This document shows, piece by piece, positions 1-5,619 of a stretch of 5,785 nt of DNA; the first letter of the stretch is position 1, and each line of letters begins with the position of its first letter. Where the stretch lies: positions 1-5,785 of the forward strand of contig NZ_JAACKB010000052.1 in NCBI RefSeq assembly GCF_010892395.1, read 5' to 3'. The position numbers and the translations under genes were made by a program. Origin of the DNA: Sulfurovum sp. bin170. Lineage in GTDB: Bacteria; Campylobacterota; Campylobacteria; Campylobacterales; Sulfurovaceae. The notes below the pieces were generated by a model that saw only the letters and a program-made list of their open reading frames with translations, was not told the origin of the DNA and searched no databases.

Positions 1-1
1 A

Positions 2-76
2 CCTGGAGCAGCATTTCAAACTAAATATAACGATTTACTGGATTTAGATACAAATAGAATTGCCTTATTGGCATAG
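2..76 (+). CDS. C-terminal end of an unidentified protein (partial)
   Basis: A plus-strand frame is open from the left edge and stops with TAG at 74-76, giving 24 residues that begin PGAAFQTKYNDLL and end RIALLA. The other two plus frames and the three minus frames are closed or shorter here, and the composition (mixed hydrophobic and polar residues with an amphipathic ending) looks like a protein tail. I do not recognise the family. It converges on the minus-strand 214-residue gene, whose stop codon starts 9 nt beyond this stop. The stretch is too short to exclude a chance open frame, so confidence is limited. Confidence 0.4.
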   Translation, partial: PGAAFQTKYNDLLDLDTNRIALLA

Positions 77-85
77 GAAAGGGAA

Positions 86-730
86 TTAAATGAGACGAAA
101 TATGAGATTGTCTGTGATTCTGTTTTGCGTACTCTCACTCTTTATCTGCTCCTTCAGCTGATTAAACCAAAGTGTTTCATCTACACTTTCCTGAAATTTA
201 AAATAGCTATAGACTATATCAAAGCCAACCATTGAGCATCTCCTATCACCTTTTTTCAAATCTTTTGGAAAACCATAATAGACCACCATATCGGGTATCT
301 CTGTATAGGTCGTAAACATATTATCCTCAATATTCATCAAGCTATTTGATAACTCTTTTGTTTCCTTATTTTCAACACTGTATAAAAGGTCAGCTCCCAT
401 ATTAAATTGTTTAAACTTCTCTATAAAGTCGTCATACCACTCTCTTTCTCTATGTTTATTGAGAATCTCTTTTGCCATTAATAGAGATTCTATTATAAAA
501 GCTTGAACATCTTTTAGATACTCTTTTTTTAGAGCATATACCAAATATTTCTCTTCAACTCCTTCTGGATATACTATATTCTTTTCTATATAATCTTCTG
601 TATGAATCAACTCAAAATCATCTCTGTAGGGTTCAGGCAGTAGTAGTTGTAAATCTTTATCTTTGATATCCTTTATGGATATAGATATAGTAATTTGTGT
701 AGTTAAATGTATATGATGATTTGCACCCAT
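86..730 (-). CDS. Hypothetical protein, 214 aa, unknown function
   Basis: I do not recognise this protein. The ATG at 730-728 is preceded, 7 nt away, by AGAGGA (743-738 on the minus strand), a good ribosome binding site, so the start is well supported. The product looks soluble and charged, rich in Lys, Glu and Asp, with no signal peptide, no clear membrane segment and no nucleotide-binding motif that I can see. An Ile/Ser/Lys/Asp-alternating stretch lies at residues 13-26, and a helical, aromatic-containing region at about residues 60-110 includes HREREWYDDFIEKF. Only 3 nt separate its start from the stop of the Rpn-type nuclease tail, and its ribosome binding site lies inside that tail, so it was probably co-transcribed with the once intact nuclease gene. 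No terminator with a T-run is evident after its stop. It could be an accessory or orphan-family protein; I give no function. Confidence 0.75.
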   Translation of the reverse strand: MGANHHIHLTTQITISISIKDIKDKDLQLLLPEPYRDDFELIHTEDYIEKNIVYPEGVEEKYLVYALKKEYLKDVQAFIIESLLMAKEILNKHREREWYDDFIEKFKQFNMGADLLYSVENKETKELSNSLMNIEDNMFTTYTEIPDMVVYYGFPKDLKKGDRRCSMVGFDIVYSYFKFQESVDETLWFNQLKEQIKSESTQNRITDNLIFRLI

Positions 731-733
731 TGT

Positions 734-940
734 TTATTCCTCTTTTTTTAGTTTTTCAATCTCTTTTCTACTCAATCCAGTAATCAAAGAGATAGTATCT
801 ATATCTATATTTTGTTTCAATGATATTTTGGCAATTTCAATATTTCTCTCTTTTTTCCCCTCTTTTCGTCCTTTTTTTTCCCCTCTCTCCTCCCCCTCAA
901 TCTTAGCAGAGTGCAGTAGAGACTTTTTATATCTCTAACT
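734..940 (-). pseudogene. Remnant C-terminal tail of an Rpn-family (PD-(D/E)XK) nuclease/putative transposase gene
   Basis: On the minus strand, 66 codons are open from 934 to the TAA at 736-734. They read KKSLLHSAKIEGEE, then a Gly/Lys/Glu/Arg-rich linker (GEKKGRKEGKKER), then EIAKISLKQNIDIDTISLITGLSRKEIEKLKKEE. This order of a Gly-charged linker followed by an 'I A K x x L K x x x D I x x I x x I T G L S x x E I x x L K' module is the usual C-terminal end of Rpn/PDDEXK_2 family proteins, which are normally around 300 residues. The catalytic nuclease domain is missing. There is no start codon at the 5' side; the frame is closed by TAG at 937-935. One frame over, VRDIK is readable just upstream across an A5 run, which suggests a lost base as well. 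The remnant ends at a 25-bp palindrome (941-965). It is almost surely not translated as a nuclease. The family assignment rests on recalled family pattern. Confidence 0.7.
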
Positions 941-965
941 GGTTCCCAAATTTAATTTGGGAACC
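941..965. repeat. Perfect 25-bp palindrome, REP-like
   Basis: The left arm GGTTCCCAAATT and right arm AATTTGGGAACC are exact reverse complements, 12 bp each, with a single T between them. The outer GGTTCCCA...TGGGAACC part resembles short dispersed palindromes that I recall from intergenic DNA of many Proteobacteria and cyanobacteria; this is recall, not a search. No T-run follows on either strand, so it does not look like an ordinary intrinsic terminator. It sits between the broken Rpn tail and the toxin gene. It could still form a hairpin in mRNA and protect or block the 3' end of the toxin-antitoxin transcript. Confidence 0.75.
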
Positions 966-999
966 CATAAATATTCAGTCACTACTTTAAAATCCAAGA

Positions 1000-1281
1000 T
1001 CAAATCTCATAAAATGGCTCTCTATGCTGATGAGCTACTGAAACAATTATTATCGTATCATCTAACAAAGCATAAAAAATATTATACGGAAACTTATGCA
1101 CAACTACTCGATGTAATTGAGGTGTTATTTTAGGATATAAAGTTGGTGATTTTATTATATTATCTATGCTATCTTGAATATGTTTTTTAAATCTATCCCC
1201 AAGATTTTTTTGTTGTAGATTGTAGTAGCTCTTGGAATCCTCTATTTCAAGTTGAGCTAATTCAGAAATTTCCAATATCAT
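1000..1281 (-). CDS. RelE/ParE-family toxin of a type II toxin-antitoxin system
   Basis: This 93-residue protein has the length and layout of the RelE/ParE fold: an N-terminal strand (ILEISELA), two helices (about residues 8-44, including EIEDSKSYYNLQQKNLGDRF), then a beta region with RVVVHKFPYNIFYALLDD (58-75) and the terminal strand IIIVSVAHQHREPF (77-90). The 'FPY x I x Y' and 'AHQHREP' patterns are typical of ParE_toxin (PF05016) members. Known members either cleave mRNA on the ribosome or poison gyrase; the sequence alone does not decide which. I chose the ATG at 1281-1279 because it overlaps the antitoxin stop as ATGA; a longer in-frame extension up to 1365 would run inside the antitoxin gene and has no homologous-looking residues. 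No strong ribosome binding site is seen, so translation is probably coupled to the antitoxin. It ends in TGA 34 nt from the palindrome. Confidence 0.88.
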   Translation of the reverse strand: MILEISELAQLEIEDSKSYYNLQQKNLGDRFKKHIQDSIDNIIKSPTLYPKITPQLHRVVVHKFPYNIFYALLDDTIIIVSVAHQHREPFYEI

Positions 1282-1481
1282 GAAGCAAATACATCCTGAT
1301 AAGAGACTGTTTTGAGCTTCCCCTCTTTTATCGCTTGAAGTCTCTTTTGGGACTCTTCTATCCAAAGTTTATCTATTGCAAGATTAGGTTGATTTAGACT
1401 CAATACCAAATTTTCAATAATCTGATACCGTTCTTGTGGTTTTAAAGTGAGTGCTTCACTAATAATCTCATTTAAGCCCAT
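1278..1481 (-). CDS. Antitoxin, addiction-module component (Unstab_antitox-like, TIGR02574 type)
   Basis: This 67-residue protein is the first gene of the toxin-antitoxin operon. It follows the pattern of the short antitoxins known as addiction-module component CHP02574 / Unstab_antitox (PF09720): an N-terminal helix with LNEIISEALTLKPQERYQIIENLVLSL (residues 3-29), then 'IDKLWIEESQKRLQAIKEGK' (36-55) with the conserved W40 and the E-x-x-x-R-L-x-A-x-x-x-G signature, and a short Val/Tyr tail (58-64) of the kind that follows the signature in this family. It should bind and neutralise the RelE/ParE toxin encoded next to it. The ATG at 1481-1479 has AAAGGA 6 nt upstream (1493-1488 on the minus strand) and an extended -10 about 28 nt upstream. 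No separate DNA-binding domain is visible, so autoregulation cannot be asserted. Confidence 0.88.
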   Translation of the reverse strand: MGLNEIISEALTLKPQERYQIIENLVLSLNQPNLAIDKLWIEESQKRLQAIKEGKLKTVSYQDVFAS

Positions 1482-1508
1482 TGATAATCCTTTCTGCTTT
1501 TTTGGTCT

Positions 1509-1514
1509 ATTATA
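1509..1514 (-). promoter_or_regulatory. Extended -10 element for the toxin-antitoxin operon
   Basis: The minus strand reads TATGATATAATAG, a perfect TATAAT preceded by TGA (extended -10, TGn). It lies about 28 nt upstream of the antitoxin ATG. No good -35 hexamer is found 16-18 nt further upstream, which is usual for sigma-70 promoters of Campylobacterota. Position and match support it; the start site is inferred. Confidence 0.55.
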
Positions 1515-1594
1515 TCATATTTTATCTTTAACGAATTGCTTGACTTCTCCTCTTTGATTACATAAAACATTATCAATTTCAAATTATATTAATG

Positions 1595-1617
1595 GTACTG
1601 CTAACAGCCTATAGTAC
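1595..1617 (-). terminator. Weak hairpin downstream of lon
   Basis: GTACT (1595-1599) pairs with AGTAC (1613-1617), and GCT (1600-1602) with AGC (1606-1608), leaving a 4-nt bulge. On the minus strand it is followed by an A/T-rich stretch without a clean T-run. It lies about 20 nt after the lon stop and could be a poor terminator; read-through into the toxin-antitoxin operon remains possible. Confidence 0.22.
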
Positions 1618-1637
1618 TCTAAAAGTAGATATTCAAT

Positions 1638-4040
1638 TTATAGTAACACCTCCGATAAAACCTCATCAATACTACTAACAGGAACAATCTCCACAGCATC
1701 TCGAACCTCTTGTGGAATATCCTCTAAATCTCTCTCATAATTTTTATCAGGTATCAGAGCCTTAGTCACTCCTGCTTTATAGGCAGCGATTAGCTTCTCT
1801 TTGAGTCCTCCAATAGGTAGGACTTTTCCTGTTAGAGTCAGTTCTCCTGTCATTGCAACCTTGTTATCAACCTTTTTCTCTGACAGAATAGAGGCGATAG
1901 CTACAGCCATTGTGATTCCTGCACTTGGTCCATCTTTTGGGGTGGCTCCTTCAGGGACATGGATGTGTAGGTCGTAGAGTCTGTAGATTTCATCTTTGCT
2001 ATTGGTATCTTTTTCTATTGTGGAGAGTGATTTGTTGTCTATTAAAATCTTGATTACAGAAAATGCAATATGTGCCGACTCTTTCATCACATCTCCAAGG
2101 CTTCCTGTTAATTTTACTAGCCCTTTGCCTTTTATCTTTATCGCCTCTATCTTTAGCATATCACCACCAACAGAAGTCCATGCTAGACCATTGACAACAC
2201 CTATTAGTGGCTCCTTGTCTATATGTGAGACCTCAAAGACTTTTTTATCTGCATATTTTGCCAAATCTTCTATCTCTATCTTTATCTCTTTTATGGACTC
2301 ATCGGCTAGAAGAGCAGTGGCTGATTTTCTCATGAGTCCTGCTATTTTGCGTCGAAGACCTCTCACTCCTGGCTCTCTTGTATACTCATCTATAAGTAGT
2401 TTTAGTGCATCATCACTTATCAAAAATTCCTCATCGGCTAGAGCGTGTTTTTTTAGCTCTTGTGGGATAAGATACTGCTTGGCAATCTCTAGCTTCTCAT
2501 CAGGGGTATAGGAGCTAACAGATATAAACTCCATCCTATCTCGAAGAGGTGCTGGGATTCCTCCAAGGTCATTGGCTGTGGCTATAAATATCGCTTTGCT
2601 CAAATCAATATCAAAGTTTAGATAATAGTCTCTATACTCACTGTTCTGTTCGGGGTCTAGTATCTCCAAAAGTGCTGCTGTTGGGTCACCTCGATGATTT
2701 CGCCCCACCTTATCAACCTCATCAAGTACAATAACTGGATTCATACTCTTTGCGTCTATAAGACCTTGGACTAGTCTACCAGGCATCGCACCTACATAGG
2801 TTCTCCTGTGACCTCTAAGCTCATTAACATCCTCTAGTCCACCTAGTGCGATTCGAACTAGTGGACGACCTAGTGCCTTTGCAATAGAGTTAGCAAGAGA
2901 TGTCTTACCTACCCCTGGTGGTCCATAGAAGCAGAGTATAGTTCCTGAAGCACCCTCATCTAGTGAGATACCTCGTCGCTGTGCTAACTCTCTTACGGAG
3001 AAGAACTCAACTATCCTCTCTTTTGGTTTCTCTAGTGAAAAGTGGTCATTGTCTAGCTCCTGCTGAACCTCTGTCACTTTTAGGCTTTTGCTAGTGAGTT
3101 TTCCAAATGGTAGCTCAAATACCCACTCCAAGTAGGTATGAATCTGATTGGCATCTCCACTATCAGGGTGCATTCTGGCAAATCTATCTATCTGCTTTTT
3201 TATCTCTTTGTGGGTATCCTCTTCAATATTGGGTTCAATTGCCTCTAATCTCTTTCGAAACTCTGCTATCTCCTCCTCTCTTTGAGCATCAACACCTAGC
3301 TCTTTGTTTATCTCTTTTATCTGCTCTTTTAAAAAATACTCTTTGTTGGTCTGCTCTATCTTGTTGTGGACTTTTGAGCGAATCTCTCGTTCAACTTTTG
3401 CAGACTCCATCTCACCTATGATGATGTCAATGAGTTGCATAAGTCTCTGCTCAATATTCTGCTCTTTATATATATCATACGCCTCTGTTTTTGATATTTT
3501 GAGCAGTGACGATACCAAATCAGCTATACGATAAGGCTCATCTGTCTCAGATATGGTCTTTAGCAAATCTGTAGGAATACTGTTGTGAATCTTTGATAGG
3601 AGCTGTAGCTTCTCATTGAGTATACCAATAAGTGCTTGGATTTTCAACTCATTATAGACCTCATTCTCTATAAGATTTATCATCGAACTTTGGAAGGACA
3701 ACTCATCAAGATTTATCTCCTCTATATCAGAGGATATTTCACCTTTTGCTAGACCTTGAAAGAGAATCTTGACCCTGCCATCAGGGATATGTACTTTTCT
3801 CATAATAGAGCCTATCACACCTATCTCGTTTATCTCTGCTCCCTCTCTTGACCCTTCAAAACCCTCTTTGGTGGTTGTCAGAAAGAGTAGTGAGTTTTTC
3901 TCCATAGCATAGGTCGCTGCATCTATATCTGCCTTCTCTGTCAAGAAGATAGGACTTATCATAAAAGGGTAGAGAAACATATTGTCCTCGACTATAATTG
4001 GCAGTTGCGTAGGAAATGGTTCGTAGTTACTAAGTTGCAT
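1638..4040 (-). CDS. lon: ATP-dependent protease Lon
   Basis: Lon is a cytoplasmic homohexameric AAA+ serine protease that unfolds and degrades damaged proteins and selected regulators. At 800 residues it is close to E. coli Lon (784). The order of domains is complete: LON substrate-binding domain (about 10-200), a coiled-coil-rich charged linker (about 205-330), the AAA+ module with Walker A GPPGVGKT (373-380), pore-loop Tyr415 in YVGAMPGR, Walker B VIVLDEVDK with D440/E441, sensor-2 region EPGVRGLRR (about 555-563), and the protease domain (about 602-800) with catalytic Ser706 in DGPSAG and Lys749 in GGLKEK. The Ser-Lys spacing of 43 equals that of E. coli S679/K722. No frameshift is visible. 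The ATG at 4040-4038 follows AAAGGA (4056-4051 on the minus strand) by 10 nt; that site overlaps the bamD stop, so the genes form an operon with a 14-nt gap. No CIRCE-type heat-shock inverted repeat was seen upstream of bamD. Confidence 0.98.
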   Translation of the reverse strand: MQLSNYEPFPTQLPIIVEDNMFLYPFMISPIFLTEKADIDAATYAMEKNSLLFLTTTKEGFEGSREGAEINEIGVIGSIMRKVHIPDGRVKILFQGLAKGEISSDIEEINLDELSFQSSMINLIENEVYNELKIQALIGILNEKLQLLSKIHNSIPTDLLKTISETDEPYRIADLVSSLLKISKTEAYDIYKEQNIEQRLMQLIDIIIGEMESAKVEREIRSKVHNKIEQTNKEYFLKEQIKEINKELGVDAQREEEIAEFRKRLEAIEPNIEEDTHKEIKKQIDRFARMHPDSGDANQIHTYLEWVFELPFGKLTSKSLKVTEVQQELDNDHFSLEKPKERIVEFFSVRELAQRRGISLDEGASGTILCFYGPPGVGKTSLANSIAKALGRPLVRIALGGLEDVNELRGHRRTYVGAMPGRLVQGLIDAKSMNPVIVLDEVDKVGRNHRGDPTAALLEILDPEQNSEYRDYYLNFDIDLSKAIFIATANDLGGIPAPLRDRMEFISVSSYTPDEKLEIAKQYLIPQELKKHALADEEFLISDDALKLLIDEYTREPGVRGLRRKIAGLMRKSATALLADESIKEIKIEIEDLAKYADKKVFEVSHIDKEPLIGVVNGLAWTSVGGDMLKIEAIKIKGKGLVKLTGSLGDVMKESAHIAFSVIKILIDNKSLSTIEKDTNSKDEIYRLYDLHIHVPEGATPKDGPSAGITMAVAIASILSEKKVDNKVAMTGELTLTGKVLPIGGLKEKLIAAYKAGVTKALIPDKNYERDLEDIPQEVRDAVEIVPVSSIDEVLSEVLL

Positions 4041-4054
4041 TCTATCGCTATCCT

Positions 4055-4705
4055 TTAGTTAAATAGTTTATCTAAGAAGCCCTCTTGCGGAGCCTCAATA
4101 TCTGTAGAGTTTAGTGCCGATTTAGCATTTTTTTCACTATATAGCTTGGATGCTTTATCTTTACCTATACGACCATAGAGTCTTGATATATTCTGATTTA
4201 GAAGATACTGTGCCATATGCAGACGGACTTTTAGCGTATCTACTGTCGGTCTATATATAGAGTTTGGATACTCTTTTGTAAAAGCATCTACATCTTTTAG
4301 CGTATCTATCATCAACTTTTGGTCTTTGTTAATATCTTTGACACCCAAAAATGCTGCTTTTATCTTCAAAAAATTAGCAAGTTCTATCTTTTCACCCGCT
4401 GCATGTTTTTGGATATACTCATCAAGATAGTAATCTGCCATCAAATAGGTCTCATCTTCCATATGTACCTGAGCCAATATAAGAGTAGCTGTCGGCAACA
4501 ATGGTGAACGCATATGTTCACTACGCAAAGATATATAGTAGTTGTCTGCTTTATCAAAATTTGATGATGCGAGACTTTTAATAATATTTTTATACCAATA
4601 TAGTGCTGGTTTATCATACTCTTTTACTGCATCTTTATCTGCACATCCTGTAAAAAATGCTAGAAGTATCGCTAGAAGAAAACTCTTTTTATAATTTGTT
4701 AACAT
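4055..4705 (-). CDS. bamD: Outer membrane assembly lipoprotein BamD
   Basis: This 216-residue protein has a lipoprotein signal peptide: basic start MLTNYKK, hydrophobic core FLLAILLAFF, and lipobox FTGC with the lipidated Cys at residue 21. The residue after Cys is Ala rather than Asp, in line with sorting to the outer membrane. The mature part holds TPR-like helical repeats (about 33-170), for example ALYWYKNIIKSLASSNFDKA, where paired helices with small/aromatic positions recur, as in BamD/YfiO/ComL. BamD works with BamA to insert beta-barrel proteins into the outer membrane. Its length is somewhat below E. coli BamD (about 245), as is usual in Campylobacterota. The ATG at 4705-4703 follows AAGGT by 5-6 nt. 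It is first in the operon with lon, the arrangement known from Campylobacter. The identification rests on lipobox, TPR pattern and this context together. Confidence 0.88.
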   Translation of the reverse strand: MLTNYKKSFLLAILLAFFTGCADKDAVKEYDKPALYWYKNIIKSLASSNFDKADNYYISLRSEHMRSPLLPTATLILAQVHMEDETYLMADYYLDEYIQKHAAGEKIELANFLKIKAAFLGVKDINKDQKLMIDTLKDVDAFTKEYPNSIYRPTVDTLKVRLHMAQYLLNQNISRLYGRIGKDKASKLYSEKNAKSALNSTDIEAPQEGFLDKLFN

Positions 4706-4734
4706 CTGTAACCTTATATATAAATTTAAAAAAT

Positions 4735-4740
4735 ATAATA
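4735..4740 (-). promoter_or_regulatory. Candidate -10 for the bamD-lon operon
   Basis: The minus strand carries TATTAT about 30 nt upstream of the bamD ATG, in a very A/T-rich stretch. There is no TGn extension and no clear -35. It is the best-placed candidate, but A/T-rich DNA produces such matches easily. Confidence 0.3.
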
Positions 4741-4763
4741 CCTCAAACTCTATTACATTTTGC

Positions 4764-4769
4764 TATAAT
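4764..4769 (+). promoter_or_regulatory. proC: Extended -10 promoter for proC
   Basis: The plus strand reads TTTTGCTATAATC, a perfect TATAAT with a TGn extension, the classic form of sigma-70 promoters in Campylobacterota. Transcription would start near 4776, leaving an untranslated leader of about 78 nt before the proC TTG. It is divergent from the bamD promoter, and the two -10 boxes are only 23 nt apart. Confidence 0.65.
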
Positions 4770-4780
4770 CTTGCAAAAAA

Positions 4781-4839
4781 GGGGTCTAGTGTTGAATATT
4801 TTGTGAGCAGAGCAAATGAAATATTAAATACCTGACCTC
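4781..4839 (+). ncRNA. Possible structured 5' leader of proC
   Basis: Within the expected proC leader, GGGGTC (4781-4786) can pair with GACCTC (4834-4839) with one G-U wobble, and inside it AATATTT (4795-4801) pairs exactly with AAATATT (4819-4825). The two nested stems enclose most of the leader and stop shortly before the AAGGA ribosome binding site. I do not recognise a known riboswitch and see no leader peptide rich in proline. Stem stability is modest because the inner helix is all A-T. It may be chance in A/T-rich DNA. Confidence 0.25.
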
Positions 4840-4842
4840 ATT

Positions 4843-4847
4843 AAGGA
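4843..4847 (+). promoter_or_regulatory. Ribosome binding site fixing the TTG start of proC
   Basis: AAGGA lies 6 nt before TTG at 4854-4856. An in-frame TAA at 4848-4850 closes the frame just upstream, and the next Met is residue 11, inside the NADPH-binding glycine motif. The TTG is therefore the only workable start. Confidence 0.7.
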
Positions 4848-4853
4848 TAATTT

Positions 4854-5600
4854 TTGACAATTACAATTATAGGTGCGGGTGCAATGGGTATGGCAATTGC
4901 TTATGGACTCAAAGATAGATATAAATTAGAGTTTGTAGAACCTGATATATCAAGACAAGAGGAGCTAAAAAAAGAGTTTGATGCAGATATATACTCTCCT
5001 GATGATTTTGATATAACAGATAGAAATATTATACTTGTAGTTAAACCCTATATTTTAGAGAGTGTTGGTAGACAAATAAAAGGCAAAGCCAATACACTAT
5101 ATTCGGTTCTAGCAGGTTCAACTATAGAGGCACTAAAAGCCAATATAGATGCTAAGAACTACATCCGAATCATGCCAAATGTCTCAGCCAAATTTGGAGC
5201 TTCAACAAGCGTTATAACTGGAGATAAAAGTAAAAGAGAGGAGGCAGAAGAGATATTTTCAGCTATTGGTGATACATTTTGGGTTGACTCAGAAAAAGAG
5301 ATAGATATAGCAACAGCTATAGCAGGTTCTGGTCCTGCTCTACTAACTCTTGTCGCAGAGGCGATGATGGATGGATTGGTAAAAGAAGGTATGAAACGCC
5401 CTGATGCGATTGGGATTACAAACTCACTCTTCAAAGGTTTCGCCCCACTTATCAGCTCGGCTCATCCTGCTGTGATAAAAGACGCGGTTATGAGTCCAGG
5501 TGGAACAACTGCTGCTGCTTATGCAATGCTTGAAGAGGGGGCTGTGAGAAGTTCGTTTATTAAAGCTGTCGAGGAGGCTTTTAAGGTAACACAAAAATAA
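4854..5600 (+). CDS. proC: Pyrroline-5-carboxylate reductase
   Basis: ProC reduces 1-pyrroline-5-carboxylate to L-proline with NAD(P)H, the last step of proline synthesis, in the cytoplasm. The 248-residue product begins with a Rossmann dinucleotide site GAGAMG (7-12) and has VVKP (62-65), RIMPN (105-109), the helical C-terminal domain opening with AGSGPA (157-162), and the family signature with SPGGTT (214-219) followed by AAAYAMLE. These are the landmark motifs of the P5C reductase family. It is slightly shorter than the usual 260-280 residues, mostly by compact loops and a short C-terminus, and looks intact. Translation starts at TTG. It is alone on its strand here: the fliW gene that precedes proC in Campylobacter is absent. 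It ends 5 nt from the stop of the converging Uma2-like gene. Confidence 0.96.
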   Translation: MTITIIGAGAMGMAIAYGLKDRYKLEFVEPDISRQEELKKEFDADIYSPDDFDITDRNIILVVKPYILESVGRQIKGKANTLYSVLAGSTIEALKANIDAKNYIRIMPNVSAKFGASTSVITGDKSKREEAEEIFSAIGDTFWVDSEKEIDIATAIAGSGPALLTLVAEAMMDGLVKEGMKRPDAIGITNSLFKGFAPLISSAHPAVIKDAVMSPGGTTAAAYAMLEEGAVRSSFIKAVEEAFKVTQK

Positions 5601-5619
5601 GAGGTTTATTGAAACCTCT
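5600..5619. terminator. Hairpin shared by proC and the converging Uma2-like gene
   Basis: AGAGGTTT (5600-5607) and AAACCTCT (5612-5619) form a perfect 8-bp stem with a 4-nt loop. On the minus strand it is followed by TATTTTTG, a fair T-run; on the plus strand the downstream side is A-rich, so termination should be better for the minus-strand gene. It begins on the last base of the proC stop codon and contains the stop codon of the opposite gene (5608-5606). Confidence 0.6.

Noticed and set aside
61..73. Short hairpin TGCC/GGCA after the 214-residue gene
   Set aside because: Only 4 bp and inside the partial plus-strand frame, with no T-run. Not enough for a terminator.
1282..1365. N-terminal extension of the toxin to an ATG at 1365
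   Set aside because: It would lie inside the antitoxin gene. The family-like sequence starts at the ATG overlapping the antitoxin stop, the usual arrangement.
1996..2511. 171-codon open frame on the plus strand
   Set aside because: It lies wholly antisense to the conserved protease and AAA+ parts of lon. The Ser/Ile-rich, low-information product is what the reverse of lon codons gives.
3107..3534. Two overlapping plus-strand open frames of 104 and 76 codons
   Set aside because: Both are antisense to the N-terminal half of lon, have no ribosome binding site of note, and resemble no protein I know.
4319..4507. 62-codon plus-strand open frame
   Set aside because: Antisense to bamD, whose own frame has a lipobox and TPR pattern. 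Nothing supports the reverse reading.
4801..4833. Leader peptide starting at GTG 4804 (10 codons) upstream of proC
   Set aside because: No ribosome binding site and no proline-rich codon run, so no support for attenuation.
5159..5434. 91-codon minus-strand open frame
   Set aside because: Antisense to the conserved centre of proC. Ser/Ala-rich shadow product.
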